From positions 1-64,000 of the forward strand of contig NZ_JABBDX010000002.1 in the NCBI RefSeq assembly GCF_012847335.1: a DNA stretch of 64,000 nt. The letters run 5' to 3'. The position numbers and the translations under genes are program-made. The notes below the pieces were generated by a model, which did no database searches, had not been told where the DNA came from, and saw only the letters and a list, made by a program, of their open reading frames with translations. How positions within the stretch are numbered: the stretch's first letter is position 1; each line of letters opens with the position of its first letter. This stretch comes from Psychrobacter sp. MF31. GTDB taxonomy: Bacteria; Pseudomonadota; Gammaproteobacteria; Pseudomonadales; Moraxellaceae. Shown piece by piece: positions 53,324-61,844 of this stretch.

Positions 53324-53695
53324 CTATAGTTGGCAGTTTACTTGATACTGTTGACCATTATCTGAGGTGATGGTCATAATGCCAAAGTCTGCTTTGGTAT
53401 GCCAGTCATAGGTGGTCTTTGGGTTTACATTGTTTACATAACGTACGCCAGAGCCTGATACTGCTTGCTCTAGCGTGATTTTTGCGTCTTGTAGACCTAC
53501 TTTTGGCAAGGTGATGTTTAGGTTGGCCGCTTGACCCTCCGCTGCATAGGCGGCAGTAATCATGCCGTTGTCTTCACAGGTAAATGACTGAACGACTGGT
53601 TTGGCAGCAGTGGTTGGGGCGGTGGTGGTCGGAGCGTTGGTTGCACAAGCGGCTAACAAAACGGTAAAAGGAGCAACAGCAAGTAATTTTTTCAT
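53324..53695 (-). CDS. MliC-like lysozyme-inhibitor lipoprotein
   Basis: 123 residues. The lipobox LLAAC gives an outer-membrane lipoprotein with a Thr/Ala/Pro-rich linker. The mature domain has FTCEDNGMITAAY, AVSGSGVRYVNN, YDWHTKADFGIMT and a final Cys near the end (VNCQL). This is close to the MliC/PliC pattern S-G-x-x-Y ... W-x-x-K-G, with KADF in place of KG. MliC proteins block C-type lysozyme. Carriage on a mobile plasmid unit is uncommon to my knowledge. Confidence 0.65.
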   Translation of the reverse strand: MKKLLAVAPFTVLLAACATNAPTTTAPTTAAKPVVQSFTCEDNGMITAAYAAEGQAANLNITLPKVGLQDAKITLEQAVSGSGVRYVNNVNPKTTYDWHTKADFGIMTITSDNGQQYQVNCQL

Positions 53696-53871
53696 AAACG
53701 ATATTCCTCAATTTGGTAAGTGAATGTGAGTTGTTATACTGAGCAATATGATACATGCTCAAATGTAATTTCGTGTTGTGGTTAGAGTTTACCAAGGTAA
53801 TTATTTCAGTCTTTTTCGTGATTTGCTACATCCTTATAGCCTAAATGATTGAGTGATATTTGGTTTTTTGT

Positions 53872-53952
53872 TTACACTGTTTTTTTATTTAAGATAAATA
53901 CCAGTACCGCCCCTAAGATGACTATACTGGCGATTATAAAGTTGAGCGTCAG
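53872..53952 (-). pseudogene. C-terminal remnant of a membrane transporter (EamA-like)
   Basis: The minus strand encodes LTLNFIIASIVILGAVLVFI then a short basic tail and stop, with an in-frame stop just before it. The hydrophobic helix and tail resemble the last helix of EamA/DMT-type permeases. Only about 26 residues survive, so the assignment is tentative. Confidence 0.35.
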
Positions 53953-53968
53953 CTAACTTTCTTACTTT

Positions 53969-54433
53969 TTAGAGTAACTCAGCTGCTTGTAATGCTATTT
54001 CTTTAACATCTAAGCTAAGGGCTAAATCTGCATTGATCAAATCTTCAGTATCGAAAAATCTAGCTTCTAGGGCGTCATCACCTGCTAGAGGATCACCAGA
54101 AACCCAAATACAAAGTACGGCTACAAGAACAAAATGGTGACGAAGCTTACCACTACTATCAAAGTCAAACGCGTCTACAGCGTTAAATGTCTTAAAGGCT
54201 TTTGATACAATGCTTGTCTCTTCATAAAGTTCACGAACGGCAGCATCTTTAACAGTTTCCCCACGTTCAATTTTACCACCGGGAAAACCCCATCGACCTG
54301 CATCGGGTGGGTTAGCACGGCGTACTAAAAGCACCTTTCCATCTTTAAAAAGTACTCCAATAGTAGCTACTATTGGACGTAGGCTCTGTGGTTCGTATTG
54401 TATTATAGGTTCATTACTTAGTATATTAGACAT
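53969..54433 (-). CDS. Nudix hydrolase
   Basis: 154 residues. The Nudix box GGKIERGETVKDAAVRELYE (continuing with ET) fits G-x5-E-x7-R-E-x2-E-E, except that the last pair is followed by T. It hydrolyses nucleoside diphosphates linked to another group; the substrate cannot be told. The context RANPPDAGRWGFPGGKIE resembles ADP-ribose pyrophosphatase and MutT-like housekeeping enzymes. A single gene between the transporter remnant and the toxin-antitoxin pair. Confidence 0.88.
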   Translation of the reverse strand: MSNILSNEPIIQYEPQSLRPIVATIGVLFKDGKVLLVRRANPPDAGRWGFPGGKIERGETVKDAAVRELYEETSIVSKAFKTFNAVDAFDFDSSGKLRHHFVLVAVLCIWVSGDPLAGDDALEARFFDTEDLINADLALSLDVKEIALQAAELL

Positions 54434-54536
54434 AAAAACTCAATTGAGAATAGGACATAGAGGATAGCTTAATATTCAAGTCCTCACTAGGGAAGCCAAC
54501 CTACCTAAGCCATCTAAGCTATGCTGAAAAACCATC

Positions 54537-54866
54537 TTAATGAGCCACGCGCAACAACACTTTAGGCTCGACTTTCGCAATTTTCAGTAGAACGCTAGCC
54601 GCCTTTGACGGATTGCGTTTGCCTTGCTCCCAAGCTTGTAATGTGCGAACTGATACCCCAAGAATTTCAGCAAATTCTTGTTGTGACAGCCCTACATTTT
54701 GTCTGGCTTCAACAGCTTCATTCAAAGCAGTTTGCTCACGTACCACGCCTTGCCCCGCCTTAGCCTGTCTGATGCTTTCAAGCAACAAAGCCCCTAGCTC
54801 ATCCCCTGTAAATTCGTGATCAGCCAAGTCAATATTGTCTAAGTCATTCATCGTCTTTATTGCCAT
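54537..54866 (-). CDS. HigA-type antitoxin
   Basis: 109 residues. The C-terminal XRE HTH (ARQNVGLSQQEFAEILGVSVRTLQAWEQGKRNPS) follows an N-terminal region likely to bind the toxin. It is the second gene of the pair and overlaps the toxin gene by 10 bp, the toxin-first order of HigBA systems. It should repress the shared promoter at 55188-55207. Confidence 0.87.
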   Translation of the reverse strand: MAIKTMNDLDNIDLADHEFTGDELGALLLESIRQAKAGQGVVREQTALNEAVEARQNVGLSQQEFAEILGVSVRTLQAWEQGKRNPSKAASVLLKIAKVEPKVLLRVAH

Positions 54867-55174
54867 GTCTCTAACTCCTTTATCAAATCTTTAAGCATAT
54901 GAGCCGGAATGTTTTCGGTTTTGGCTTTGGCATAGATCAAGAGCATAAAGATTTCACCACTTTGTAGTCGATTGTAGTAAATCGCTCTGACGCCGCCACT
55001 TTTACCAGTACCCTGCCGAGCAAAACGAACCTTACGAACACCACCGCTTTTAGGAACGACATCACCAATCTCAGGATTATGGCTAATCAAGCTATGCAGT
55101 TCGCCCTGTTCTTTTTTGGTTAATAGGCTATCAACCATTTTGATATAGAGCGGTGTTTCAACAACGGTAAACAT
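54857..55174 (-). CDS. HigB/RelE-superfamily toxin
   Basis: About 105 residues, MFTVVETPLYIKMVDSLL then GVRKVRFARQGTGKSGGVRAIYYNR and a C-terminal helix KTENIPAHMLKDLIKELE. This is the HigB-2-like branch of RelE ribosome-dependent mRNases. The ATG at 55174 has GGA about 6-8 nt upstream; an ATG at 55186 overlaps the -10 region. Paired with the HigA-like antitoxin, which would stabilise the plasmid or composite unit. Confidence 0.88.
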   Translation of the reverse strand: MFTVVETPLYIKMVDSLLTKKEQGELHSLISHNPEIGDVVPKSGGVRKVRFARQGTGKSGGVRAIYYNRLQSGEIFMLLIYAKAKTENIPAHMLKDLIKELETWQ

Positions 55175-55187
55175 AAACGATTCCATA

Positions 55188-55207
55188 TACTACATTGTAG
55201 TAGTATA
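55188..55207 (-). promoter_or_regulatory. Toxin-antitoxin promoter and operator
   Basis: Palindrome TACTACATTGTAGTA (55188-55202) overlaps a -10-like TATACT on the minus strand (55207-55202). Suits HigA autorepression. Confidence 0.65.
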
Positions 55208-55468
55208 GCAGATTATGGCTTAAAGATTAATATTTTAATTCTATAGATTTAAGAAAAGCGATAACCCTAGCGTAAATATTCCTTAGCCCAACGGGTCAAT
55301 CTCAAAAAGGATAGGATTTTAAGATAGTTAATCGACTAAAAACGGATGCTTCAAAGCTTAAAAAGCGCCCGATTAAAAGCTGTTTAGATTATTTAAGATG
55401 ATGAGAAACAGTAATTATCATTTGGGTCTCCAACTTCTCTCAGGTACTTAGCATATAGAGTTTTCAAC

Positions 55469-55552
55469 CAAGTAAAAACAAGCAAATCCAAGTAAAAATA
55501 AGTAAAACCAAGCAAAGACAAGCTTAGCGAACCAAGTTAAAACAAGTTTCAG
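55469..55552. repeat. 10-bp phased CAAG repeat array
   Basis: CAAG (once TAAG) starts at 55469, 55479, 55489, 55499, 55509 and 55519, each exactly 10 bp apart, then at 55533 and 55543. Units alternate CAAGTAAAAA and CAAGCAAATC-like forms, which puts A-tracts in phase with the helix. It lies in the 526-bp gap between the toxin gene and IS256 copy 2; the rest of that gap shows no gene. Possible curved-DNA or centromere-like site. Confidence 0.75.
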
Positions 55553-55712
55553 CCCGAATTATAGGTAGAAAGCCAAAGAAAAAGATCAAAATCAAGAGCC
55601 AAAGATAGGGGATTGAGGTGAAACTGATTGATGGCAGGATAGGCTATCGCCGTCAAATATAGGGTATTTTTATCTTGTTGTTAGTCGGCTAGTTAGTTGG
55701 TTATCAATGGCT

Positions 55713-57014
55713 GAGCCCATCCCGAATTCTGTGTAACTGCCATTTAGATTAAATGCTTACTAATACGGTCATCAAACATAATCATAAAGCGATTCAAAGC
55801 AGACGTCCAGTTACGGATTGGCATCGACCATTTTTTGGATGCCTGCTGGGTGGCTAAGTACACCACTTTAAATGCAGCCTGATCAGACGGGAACACCTTA
55901 CGCTTATTCACCGCTGTCCGAATCACACTGTTTAGCGACTCAATAGCATTGGTGGTATATATGACTTTTCTGATGTCTTTAGGGTACTCGAAGAATACCG
56001 TTAAGCCCTCCCAGTTATTACGCCAAGACTTGACCACATGTGGGTACTCTTTGCCCCAAGTCTCATCAAAGTGCTCAAGGTTAGCCTCTGCTATCTCAAG
56101 CGTATCAGCGCCGTAGATGGCCTTTAAATCGGCGGCTACTGCTTTTTTATCCGTCCAGGGTACAAATTTCATCGAGTAGCGCACCATGTGTACGATACAC
56201 AGCTGAACCTGAGCATTGGGATAAACCGTATTGATGGCATCAGGAAAGCCCTTTAAGCCATCAACACAGGCAATGAGGATGTCTTGTACCCCGCGGTTTT
56301 GTAGTTCAGTGAGAACGCCTAGCCAGAACTTAGCGCCTTCATTCTCTGATAACCACATACCCAGCAGCTCTTTTTTACCATCAAGTCCCACACCTAGCGC
56401 CAGATAGATAGCTTTGTTGATAATCTGCTTGTCTTGGCGTACTTTGACGACAATGCAGTCTAGATAGACAATAGGATAAACACTGCTTAACGGCCGGTTC
56501 TGCCAAGCGGTGATGTCGTCTAAGATATTGTCAGTGACTCTTGAGACAAGAGAGCTTGAGATATCTACGTCGTAGAGCTCTTTAATGCTCTCTACAATCT
56601 CGGTGGTGGTTTGACCTTTGGCATAAAAGAATATGATTTTATCATCAAGGCCACTAATACGGGTTTGATGCTTACTGACGAGTACAGGCTCAAAGCTGCT
56701 ATCACGGTCTCTTGGGGTAGAGATCTCAAGATCGCCGCTATCACTGCGGACAGTCTTTTTAGTGTGTCCATTGCGCTTATTAGGCTTGTCTGCTTTCTCA
56801 TGCTTAGGATAGCCAAGATGCTCTTCCATCTCAGCTTCTAGGGCAGTATCGATAAAGGATTGCATGAGCTGCTTCTGAAAGTCTTTGATGTCATCGAAGC
56901 TTTTCATACTACCAGCCATTTGCTCGGCTAGTTTCTTAATGTCAGTTTGCTTAGTCATTGCTTATTCTCCTGTTAGGGGATTATAAGCAGTTACACACTT
57001 TTTAGGAAAGGCTC
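55713..57014 (-). mobile_element. IS256-family insertion sequence, copy 2
   Basis: 1302 bp with the same termini as copy 1 and in the same orientation. Its right outer flank (57015-57022) is CCTCGGAT, the partner of the left flank of copy 1. Confidence 0.93.
55744..56958 (-). CDS. IS256-family transposase, copy 2
   Basis: 404 residues, identical in protein sequence to copy 1, with the same DDE residues (YLDCI, CVDGLKG, NAIESLN). Identity of the two copies implies recent duplication or gene conversion. Either copy could mobilise the whole bounded unit. Confidence 0.96.
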   Translation of the reverse strand: MTKQTDIKKLAEQMAGSMKSFDDIKDFQKQLMQSFIDTALEAEMEEHLGYPKHEKADKPNKRNGHTKKTVRSDSGDLEISTPRDRDSSFEPVLVSKHQTRISGLDDKIIFFYAKGQTTTEIVESIKELYDVDISSSLVSRVTDNILDDITAWQNRPLSSVYPIVYLDCIVVKVRQDKQIINKAIYLALGVGLDGKKELLGMWLSENEGAKFWLGVLTELQNRGVQDILIACVDGLKGFPDAINTVYPNAQVQLCIVHMVRYSMKFVPWTDKKAVAADLKAIYGADTLEIAEANLEHFDETWGKEYPHVVKSWRNNWEGLTVFFEYPKDIRKVIYTTNAIESLNSVIRTAVNKRKVFPSDQAAFKVVYLATQQASKKWSMPIRNWTSALNRFMIMFDDRISKHLI

Positions 57015-57064
57015 CCTCGGATGGCTATGAGGTTCTTACGCTTAGAAATGATGAAATCATTTAA
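57015..57064 (+). pseudogene. Displaced 3' end of the map gene
   Basis: After the duplicated CCTCGGAT, the frame that continues map codon 244 reads GYEVLTLRNDEII and stops at 57062-57064. This is the normal ending of type I methionine aminopeptidases. It proves that 38135-57014 is inserted DNA. Confidence 0.93.
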
Positions 57065-57092
57065 GTTATCTAGTATTTAAAAACGGTTTAAT

Positions 57093-57121
57093 AAGGCGCT
57101 TCTTAATCATAAAAGCGCCTT
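57093..57121 (+). terminator. Original terminator of the map gene
   Basis: Stem AAGGCGCTT (57093-57101) / AAGCGCCTT (57113-57121), followed by a T run, 29 bp after the displaced map stop codon. Confidence 0.85.
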
Positions 57122-57348
57122 TTTTCATATTTTAAGCAGTCATCATTTAAAATTGATCATCTCTTTATAATTGCATTCAAAGTACCAACATATCATAAAC
57201 CCAGAATAGCATAAACCTAGATATTCTATGGGACGTGAACCTATCGAAGCCGTTTAAGCTATATTTCCCTCAATGCTAGAGCAGCCTAACCTAAACCGTC
57301 GCTAAAGCCTTAATAAGTTCAAGGTATGATATTTACTAAGTTTTTTAA

Positions 57349-58593
57349 TTAGTTAAAGTAAATCTCAGCCGCTTGGTTATTAAAGGTTTGAATTCCATTT
57401 TTAAAGCCAGCTAATGCTTGGGCATTTGAGCGAATGGCTTCAACTGCATTTTCAGCTTCTAGGACGACTAAAGTCGCCGAGGCACCAACTTCAATCAAGC
57501 TATTTATTGCTAATAATTTAGCAGGGTTTACAGTGATCATATCAAAAGCGTCACTTATTTCGTCATCTGAAGATAACTGTGCCAGATTGGCATACATATT
57601 TGCCATTCTGATCAAGGAGGCATCACCGTAGGGCGTGAAAGCATTTAAGATGTTATTGCTCGATATGGTCGTATTAATGCCAAGCTCTGCAAATTGATTG
57701 GCATTGACAGTACCTCTTGGAATCAAGGCTTCATAATCACTGCCATTTATGTAGATGTCAGTAGCAGGCAGCACCGTCAAAGTAATATTGGCGCTTTTAA
57801 GCAATCCTGCCATCTCACCGCGCTTCATTTTATCCATTGCCGAAAGCTTGGTGACGTGACCAATAGAAACACGACCTTGATAATTGCGTTTAATCGTTTC
57901 TTCAACAAGTTTTGGTATGCTTGAGTTTTTCGGATCCAAGTCAAAATCAAGATGAAAATCGACGTCAACGTCAAACTTCTCAGCGATGTCAAATATCATT
58001 TCAATATGCTGATCTGGGTTTTCGTCTTTATAGGGACAGCCACCTATGAGATCTGCCCCTTGTTCTAGGGCTTGCTGTAACAGCTGTTGGGTTGTAGGTT
58101 TAGTCGTCAGTCCTGATTGCGCAAACGCACAAATTTCAATATCAATAGCAAAGGCATATTTGGCGCGGGCTTTTTTTATCGCGTTAAAGCCTTCCAGCTT
58201 TGTTTTTTCGTCCGTTTCTACAAAGGTACGTAAGCCAACTGTACCTTTCTTGATTGCCATTTCAATGACTTTTGAGGCACGATTAAACACATCTGCTTCC
58301 GTAAAATCCTCTTTTGCTTTATCTGTTTCTTCAGCAGCTTCCGTAAATGTACCCTCACTGACGTTACAACGATCCAAAATACAAGCTTTATCAAGATGAA
58401 TATGGCTTTCAAAAAATCCTGAACATACAAAATGTCCTTTTGCATCATAACGGCTTATAGACGCATCAAGCTCATTATCAATATCTTGATCTTCAAGGAC
58501 TTCAATACGTTCAATGTGCCCATTTTTGATGTAAATATTCACGGGATAATGATAGCCTATTAATCGGGCGTTATTTATAATTAAATCAGTCAT
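57349..58593 (-). CDS. Amidohydrolase, cytosine-deaminase-like (CodA family)
   Basis: 414 residues. The metal-dependent amidohydrolase pattern is visible: FFESHIHLDKACILD, then VDFHLDFDLDPKNS, a conserved GHVTKLSAMD, and a late block NNILNAFTPYGDASLIRMAN near the C-terminus. The HIHLDK motif with GCPYKDENPDQHIEMIFDIA is typical of cytosine deaminase and related ring amidohydrolases. The substrate could be a pyrimidine or triazine derivative. Single gene, facing away from the LysR gene. Confidence 0.87.
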   Translation of the reverse strand: MTDLIINNARLIGYHYPVNIYIKNGHIERIEVLEDQDIDNELDASISRYDAKGHFVCSGFFESHIHLDKACILDRCNVSEGTFTEAAEETDKAKEDFTEADVFNRASKVIEMAIKKGTVGLRTFVETDEKTKLEGFNAIKKARAKYAFAIDIEICAFAQSGLTTKPTTQQLLQQALEQGADLIGGCPYKDENPDQHIEMIFDIAEKFDVDVDFHLDFDLDPKNSSIPKLVEETIKRNYQGRVSIGHVTKLSAMDKMKRGEMAGLLKSANITLTVLPATDIYINGSDYEALIPRGTVNANQFAELGINTTISSNNILNAFTPYGDASLIRMANMYANLAQLSSDDEISDAFDMITVNPAKLLAINSLIEVGASATLVVLEAENAVEAIRSNAQALAGFKNGIQTFNNQAAEIYFN

Positions 58594-59099
58594 TGGAATC
58601 CTTTGATAAGTTATTATTTTTAATAGTTTTTTATAATGTGAATAGGTCTAACATTGTCACTATATCTGCTTTAACGGTCGATAGCTCAAGCCCTTTTGAG
58701 TTCCTATCTGGCTAGGGTATAGACTCAAGATCTGTCTAGCTCAGCAAGTGCAGATAGAATATGCAAATAAAATCAAAAAAAATATAGTCATTCGGTAATT
58801 TGCCCAACCCTAAGCCGCCTATCCCATTAAACTAAACTAAGCTGCCCTACTCTTCTTAAAACGCTTCGCCTGCTCAAAGGTTTTTCTTTATTATTAATGA
58901 TGCGCTTAACCGCTTTAGACCGCTCAATCAGCTTATCTTTAAGGTAGCTAAAATCCTATTTTTACACCACAATCTATTAAGGCTTTTGAGCTTTTATTAA
59001 TTACTATATATTCAAAGACATCGTAGCTTTATCGCCATAAGCTTAAAAAACAAGTCAATGGGCAATCGCTATCTTGCTTAGACCATCGTGGTGAAATCA
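58594..59099. other. Intergenic region with hsdR-like remnant
   Basis: No intact gene. It contains the decayed hsdR-like fragment at 58846-58966; the remainder shows no recognisable feature apart from possible promoters for the flanking divergent genes, which I could not pin down. Confidence 0.55.
58846..58966 (-). pseudogene. Decayed fragment resembling the hsdR 3' end
   Basis: CGCCTGCTCAAAGGTTTTTC and CGCTCAATCAGCTTATCTTT correspond to sequences at the hsdR 3' end (21555-21575 and 21725-21745), in the same order and orientation, with the intervening part deleted. GGTAGCTAAAATC is also shared. A relic of another hsdR-like gene. Confidence 0.75.
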
Positions 59100-59963
59100 A
59101 TGATTAGAGAACTTAAAACCTTTGTAGCCGTTTGCGAGTTAGACAGTTTTGCTGCCGCAGCCAGACAAATAAATCTTACCCAGTCTGCGGTTAGCGCTCA
59201 AATAAAGACCTTAGAAGATGCATTAGGATTACCCTTATTTACCCGCTCCGCTCGAGCCATCACGCTCAATCAGCAAGGCAGCCGAGTGCTGCCTATTGCC
59301 AAAGAAATTTTAGCGCTTTATGCGACGATGCAATTGCCTTCAAATACGGATATTGCAAGCTATTATGGTCAGCTCAAAATTGGCGCTATCAATTCAGTGC
59401 AAGTCGGTATTCTACCTGAAGCTTTAAAAGCAATTAAAACCTTAGCGCCGCTCATGCACACAGAAGTTATTCCCGGTCGGTCAACTGAGTTTTTCAAGCA
59501 GCTAGAAGAAGGCAGTATAGATGCTGCCATTACGGTGCAGCCGGCTTTTGCGTTACCTAAATCTATCGTCATCGAATCCATTATGATTGAGCCTTATGTG
59601 CTGATCAGCCCCAAAAAATGGGAATTTCACAACCTAAGACAAACTTTGGAACAGCATCCTTTTATTCATTACACCTTAAAGTCCTCCGCCAGTACAAAGT
59701 TAAGTACCTTCCTAAAACAGCAAAATATCAAAGTCAATACCATCATGGCGATCAATGACCTTGATGCTATTGTCAGGATGGTCGAGTCAGGATTAGGAGT
59801 CGCCCTAATTCCCTATGCTGGACTTTGGATTAGGACGGCAGCACCGGTACAAGTTCACCATTTAGGAAATCGTGATTTGGTTCGTGAAATTGTGCTTGCT
59901 TATCGTTATGTCGATCGCCAACATCCCAAAATTAATGCGTTAAAGCAGGTGTTATCGTTGTGA
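59100..59963 (+). CDS. LysR-family transcriptional regulator
   Basis: 287 residues. The N-terminal HTH is MIRELKTFVAVCELDSFAAA followed by QINLTQSAVSAQIKTLEDAL; the ligand-binding domain follows. The ATG at 59100 matches the family start; GTGs at 59088 and 59091 are less likely. It reads toward the symporter and aspartase genes, which it may control in response to a dicarboxylate or amino acid. Confidence 0.9.
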   Translation: MIRELKTFVAVCELDSFAAAARQINLTQSAVSAQIKTLEDALGLPLFTRSARAITLNQQGSRVLPIAKEILALYATMQLPSNTDIASYYGQLKIGAINSVQVGILPEALKAIKTLAPLMHTEVIPGRSTEFFKQLEEGSIDAAITVQPAFALPKSIVIESIMIEPYVLISPKKWEFHNLRQTLEQHPFIHYTLKSSASTKLSTFLKQQNIKVNTIMAINDLDAIVRMVESGLGVALIPYAGLWIRTAAPVQVHHLGNRDLVREIVLAYRYVDRQHPKINALKQVLSL

Positions 59964-60407
59964 GATACCGCTATTGGCTTTACTTTAAGTCATAACTCTC
60001 GGCAGCGCTTTTAATGCCTAGCTGATCTTTCGTCTTATTTCTAAAATAGCCCACCTTCCCCCTCCTTTTTCGTTTTACACAGTTACGAGACAAAATTAAC
60101 GACAAGCTTAGTCGATTAGCCCAAAATTTTTTTGGGCTGAGAACGGATTATTTACGTTTTTCTTGCTACTTATTCTCAGTTACGATGATGAAACTTTATT
60201 TAATAGCGCAAAGCAAATACTTTGGTCTTATGAGCTCACAGCCTTGCTGATTTGCCTATCTTTAAGCCTTTGCTTTATATGTTTTGATGCAAGCAGCCAA
60301 CCATAAACGGATTATTTGTTGTCTGCGAGATCAAAAACGGCTATTTCATAGAAGCTCAATGATGAACTATCACCAACTTAACATTGTCACAACCAAGGAC
60401 GGAATTT
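59964..60407. other. Gap before the symporter gene
   Basis: 444 bp without a supportable gene or clear hairpin. It should hold the promoter for the symporter and aspartase genes. The strong Shine-Dalgarno AAGGACGG lies at its right end (about 60395). Confidence 0.5.
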
Positions 60408-61784
60408 ATGTGGAAAAACATGGGGCTGACGGGCAAGATTATTGTTGCCATGATACTGGGAATCATCGTAGGTTTATTGATAAATTATCTTAGCTTAAAT
60501 GCTGAAGGCAGTTTTATTAATACCTATGTGACCAATGGTTTTTTTGCCATTGTGGGTAAGTTATTTGTTAATTCTTTAAAAATGCTCGTTGTCCCTTTGG
60601 TACTGATCTCCTTGATTTGCGGTGTCTGCGGTATTGGTGATATTCGATTGCTGGGTCGAATTGGCGGCAAAACCTTTTTTATCTACATGATCACCACAGC
60701 GCTTGCCATTACGACCGCTATTGGTATCGGTTCCATGTTTGGCATTGGTAAAGGCATGCAGATCGCAACCAAAGCGGTATTTGAAGCCGAGTCTGCCCCG
60801 CCCCTCATTGATGTGTTCTCCAATATTGTGCCTTCAAACCCCATCAGCGCTATGGCAAACGGCGATATGCTGTCCATTATCTTTTTTGCGATGTTAATTG
60901 GCATCAGTATTTTGATGGTTGGTAAACCTGCCAAAGGTTTGGTTCAAAGTTTAGAGCTAATTAATGAAGTCATCTTAAAAATGGTGACCATCATTATGAA
61001 CCTTGCACCTTATGGCGTCTTTGCCCTGTTAGCCAAAGCCATGTCTGAGCTGGGTTTTGATTTGATTTGGTCGTTATTGGGTTATGTTGCCGTATTGGTG
61101 GGCGCGCTGATTTTCCACTTTTTTGTGACGATGATGGTGATCTTGAAGCTGACTTCCGGATTATCGGTAACGACGTTTTTAGCCAAAATGCGTGATGTTC
61201 AGATTTTTGCTTTTAGCACCTCAAGCTCAAACGCGACGATTCCCATTTCTTTACGTACCGTGACGGAGCGTATGGGCGTCAATAATTCAGTAGCATCATT
61301 TACCATTCCCTTTGGCGCGACCATCAACATGGATGGCACAGCCATCATGCAAGGTACAGCGACCATTTTTATCGCTAACTTATACGGGGTGGATTTAGGC
61401 ATTGCCGGCTATTTGACGGTGATCTTGATGTCAGTGCTAGCCTCAATCGGTACGGCTGGCGTTCCGGGGGTGGGGCTGATTATGCTTTCTATGGTATTTG
61501 CTCAAGTGGGGCTGCCGATTGAAGGTATTGGTTTGATTTTGGGGGTTGATCGGATCCTCGATATGCTTCGAACTGCGGTGAACGTTGGTGGTGATGCCGC
61601 AGTGACAGTTATCGTGGCAAAAATGGAAAACGAAATGGACGTGGCGGTTTATAACGATCCGAACGCCGGCGCAGAAACGATGTTCGATGATCATATTGAT
61701 GCCGATAGCGAACGTGAATTATCCGCGGTATTTAGCGATAACTTACTGGGAAGTGAATATAACGAGATAAAGCAAAGCTCATAG
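60408..61784 (+). CDS. Dicarboxylate/amino acid:cation symporter (DAACS family)
   Basis: 458 residues with eight or so membrane segments. Family motifs are visible: SSSNATIPISLRTV (the serine-rich hairpin), TIPFGATINMDGTAIMQG (NMDGT motif) and VDRILDMLRTAVNVGGDAA. It takes up glutamate, aspartate or C4-dicarboxylates with H+ or Na+. The ATG at 60408 (MWKNMGLTGKIIV) has AAGGACGG upstream; an earlier in-frame start at 60384 lacks one. Followed 60 bp later by aspartate ammonia-lyase, so aspartate uptake and breakdown are the likely joint job. Confidence 0.92.
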   Translation: MWKNMGLTGKIIVAMILGIIVGLLINYLSLNAEGSFINTYVTNGFFAIVGKLFVNSLKMLVVPLVLISLICGVCGIGDIRLLGRIGGKTFFIYMITTALAITTAIGIGSMFGIGKGMQIATKAVFEAESAPPLIDVFSNIVPSNPISAMANGDMLSIIFFAMLIGISILMVGKPAKGLVQSLELINEVILKMVTIIMNLAPYGVFALLAKAMSELGFDLIWSLLGYVAVLVGALIFHFFVTMMVILKLTSGLSVTTFLAKMRDVQIFAFSTSSSNATIPISLRTVTERMGVNNSVASFTIPFGATINMDGTAIMQGTATIFIANLYGVDLGIAGYLTVILMSVLASIGTAGVPGVGLIMLSMVFAQVGLPIEGIGLILGVDRILDMLRTAVNVGGDAAVTVIVAKMENEMDVAVYNDPNAGAETMFDDHIDADSERELSAVFSDNLLGSEYNEIKQSS

Positions 61785-61844
61785 CTTAAACCTAAGAAAA
61801 CTATACTTTTTTCAAATAACTTAACACTAAGAAGACCTAAGACT

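Larger units (their letters stand above)
38135..57014. mobile_element. 18.9-kb IS256-bounded composite unit carrying plasmid DNA
   Basis: Two directly repeated IS256-family copies (38135-39436, 55713-57014) bound the unit. The 8-bp sequence CCTCGGAT lies immediately left of the first (38127-38134) and immediately right of the second (57015-57022), as expected for a target duplication of this family. Joining the outside flanks restores the map reading frame. The interior holds two iteron replicons, mobilisation genes, a resolvase, type III restriction-modification, an SMR pump and a toxin-antitoxin pair. Inner flanks (AAAAACAA at 39437, CAATGGCT at 55705) do not match each other, so simple recombination of a plasmid whose single IS had a normal duplication is not enough to explain it. 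Confidence 0.88.

Noticed and set aside
38135-57014. Plain homologous integration of a plasmid through one IS256 copy
   Set aside because: The sequences just inside the two IS copies differ (AAAAACAA against CAATGGCT), whereas simple recombination with a plasmid IS that had its own target duplication would leave them equal. Kept only as a possibility with later rearrangement.
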